From assembly GCA_033065855.1 (NCBI GenBank), contig JAVXUO010000518.1, forward strand, positions 682,001 through 746,000: a DNA stretch of 64,000 nucleotides, given 5' to 3'. Of the stretch, positions 62,476 to 64,000 are shown in pieces (the first letter of the stretch is position 1; each line of letters opens with the position of its first letter). The notes beneath the pieces were generated by a model, which worked only from the letters and a program-made list of their open reading frames with translations, ran no database searches and was not told where the DNA came from. This stretch comes from Escallonia rubra (lineage: Eukaryota; Streptophyta; Magnoliopsida; Escalloniales; Escalloniaceae). Position numbers and translations under genes: made by a program.

Positions 62476-63437
62476 TACTACTCGAACGACATTCAATTTT
62501 TTTTTATAAATTTTACAGTTGAGAGAAAATGCTCGTTGAAAAGAATACTTTTTTTTTTTCTTTTCTTCAGATTAAAGAATAGGGTTGTTGGAGGAAAAGC
62601 AACAAAAGGGTTGAGATATTTGGAACCGCACAATTTTTTTGTCTTGGATCCCTTTTCCTTTCCTAAAGCAACACTTTGTCCTTCTTTGATTTGCAGACAG
62701 TGACATTTTTTTTGAGACTTTTTCCTGGGAAGGAATCAAATGCCAGACGATGTGGCTTTCCATTTTGTGTTCTCTTTTGATTTCCTCTATCTCCGATATA
62801 TAGAGGAACCTTCCTCTTATCCAAGACTAATGTTCCTCCTTTACTCTTATCTCTTGCTTTTTGACTTTCTATATATATTGCTATCGGCTTGCTAAGATAT
62901 TTTTTTTCTTATTTTCCACCGCCACCATGCCTCCCAAAAAAAAATTGGCTTATTATAACAAAACAAGATGGGTATCCAAAGCCTTGGAGATCGGCTTATA
63001 ACAAGACGGATATACGCAGGCGAGTGAAGTGAGTTTATGTTTCTCTCTCGTTATAAGCAAGACTTTTTGTTGTTAAAGAGTTAATAAAATATCACTAATA
63101 CTTTATTCTATGAAAAAAGAGTGTGAATTGAACCTGAAACACCCACATACTTAAAAAAAACAAAGAGTTTTGATATTCCTCAATAAACTTGAGAGGGCAA
63201 ATTCTATGATTTCAACGATGTCGCATGTGTAACGTAACAAAAGACTTTTACATAACTTCAAAACTTTCAACTTAGAATTCAATGACTCGATTAATATGCC
63301 AATGTGGTTGGCCAGTTGTCCCGACATGCCAGTCGTTGATGACTTAATTAATGTTCCGTTGAGAATCCTTAAATGGCTAACACTGCGTACTAAACAATCT
63401 TACAAAGCAGTATGAGAATATCATTAACCGACAGAAG

Positions 63438-63645
63438 GACAACTATTGATACTATTAAGTATTAAATCAAGCAAAAATAGTACATGAACACTTTTGTTTT
63501 TTGTTAGACAATAAGGGATGTTCAAGTCAGTTTTAGCATCAGACAACCATTGATACTATTAAGTATTAAATCAAGCAAAAATAGTACATGAACACTTTTG
63601 TTTTTTGTTAGACGGTAAGGGATTTTCAAGTCAGTTTTAGCATCA
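63438..63645. repeat. 104-base tandem duplication
   Basis: Copies 63438-63541 and 63542-63645, nearly identical (about four differences by eye). Unit begins GACAACTATTGATACTATTA and ends TTTTAGCATC(A). No coding meaning seen. High identity suggests a recent event. Confidence 0.95.
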
Positions 63646-64000
63646 ACCTAGACTAGGTCCGCTCTCCGAGCAATTTTAAAGGCGCGTCTTCCAGATCCGC
63701 CTAGTACATTCAGATGAGTAATTTTTTCTGTGTTCTTATTCTAATATTTGATCAAAAAGTCAAAGAATGAAACAAACTTTGTTGACGACTAAACCTACCC
63801 TCCACCTACATGAGCATTTTAACATCAATAACAAATGATGGATGACTTCAGAACTGACGCAGATCAGAATACAATTGATTGGGGATCTAAACTGAACAAC
63901 GTGATGCAGGTGGAAGATGTCACGTTTTGGTCAAACCTGTGGTGCTGGGCTGGAGACTTGCCACCCTAAGAACCCCAAAAGCCCCATACAATTAAAAGCC

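Larger units (their letters stand above)
60697..64000. other. Upstream region of the FPP gene and end of window
   Basis: The FPP 5' UTR and promoter should lie in the first 1-1.5 kb. No further gene recognised. Contains a fold-back element (62325-62475) and a 104-base tandem duplication (63438-63645). Confidence 0.55.

Overview
This is a stretch of nuclear DNA from a flowering plant, most likely a eudicot; the species cannot be named from it. The signs are introns with GT..AG borders (many with long AT-rich interiors), AT-rich intergenic DNA full of MITE, Mutator-like and LTR-type relics, and plant-only gene families (U-box/ARM ligase, ZHOUPI-type bHLH, caffeoyl-CoA O-methyltransferase, WSD1-type wax synthase, filament-like plant protein). 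I found no prokaryotic operons, CRISPR array, tRNA or rRNA. No evidence supports a new multi-gene system: the genes are ordinary, unrelated plant genes.

Layout. 0-9 kb: an intronless PUB25/26-type U-box E3 ligase (518-1759, +) beside a three-exon ZHOUPI/bHLH95-like transcription factor (8787-5496, -). 9-14 kb: gene-free, repeat-rich DNA. 14-23 kb: a RING-H2 E3 ligase of the MBR1/MBR2/HIP1 group on the minus strand, with five coding exons (20342-14344), two probable 5' UTR exons and a 2.9-kb intron. 23.6-26.7 kb: nested transposable elements, including a clean 1.54-kb Mutator-like element with a perfect 9-bp target duplication. 28.6-29.8 kb: a broken partial copy of the 5' half of the RING gene. 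30-32 kb: a YqaJ-type nuclease gene (-). 34.4-35.8 kb: an intact ORF for a domesticated PIF/Harbinger transposase that has lost two catalytic acids (+). 39.2-40.5 kb: a five-exon CCoAOMT gene (+) whose upstream region carries five AC-II-type motifs. 41-45 kb: degraded repeats. 45.4-45.8 kb: intronless ribosomal protein S16 (uS9). 49.0-54.1 kb: a six-exon WSD1-like acyltransferase (+) with a small Mutator-like insertion in its first intron. 57.2-60.7 kb: a five-exon filament-like plant protein (-). 61-64 kb: gene-free, with a fold-back element and a 104-bp tandem duplication.

The genes do not form a pathway. Two pairs match neighbours remembered from Arabidopsis: PUB26/ZHOUPI (At1g49780/At1g49770) and MBR2/CCoAOMT1 (At4g34040/At4g34050). 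In the second pair the nuclease and domesticated-transposase genes, the pseudogene and repeats lie between the two. Exon borders were placed by hand from splice consensus, reading-frame continuity and family resemblance. All multi-exon coding models close in frame; the least certain piece is the first exon of the nuclease gene.
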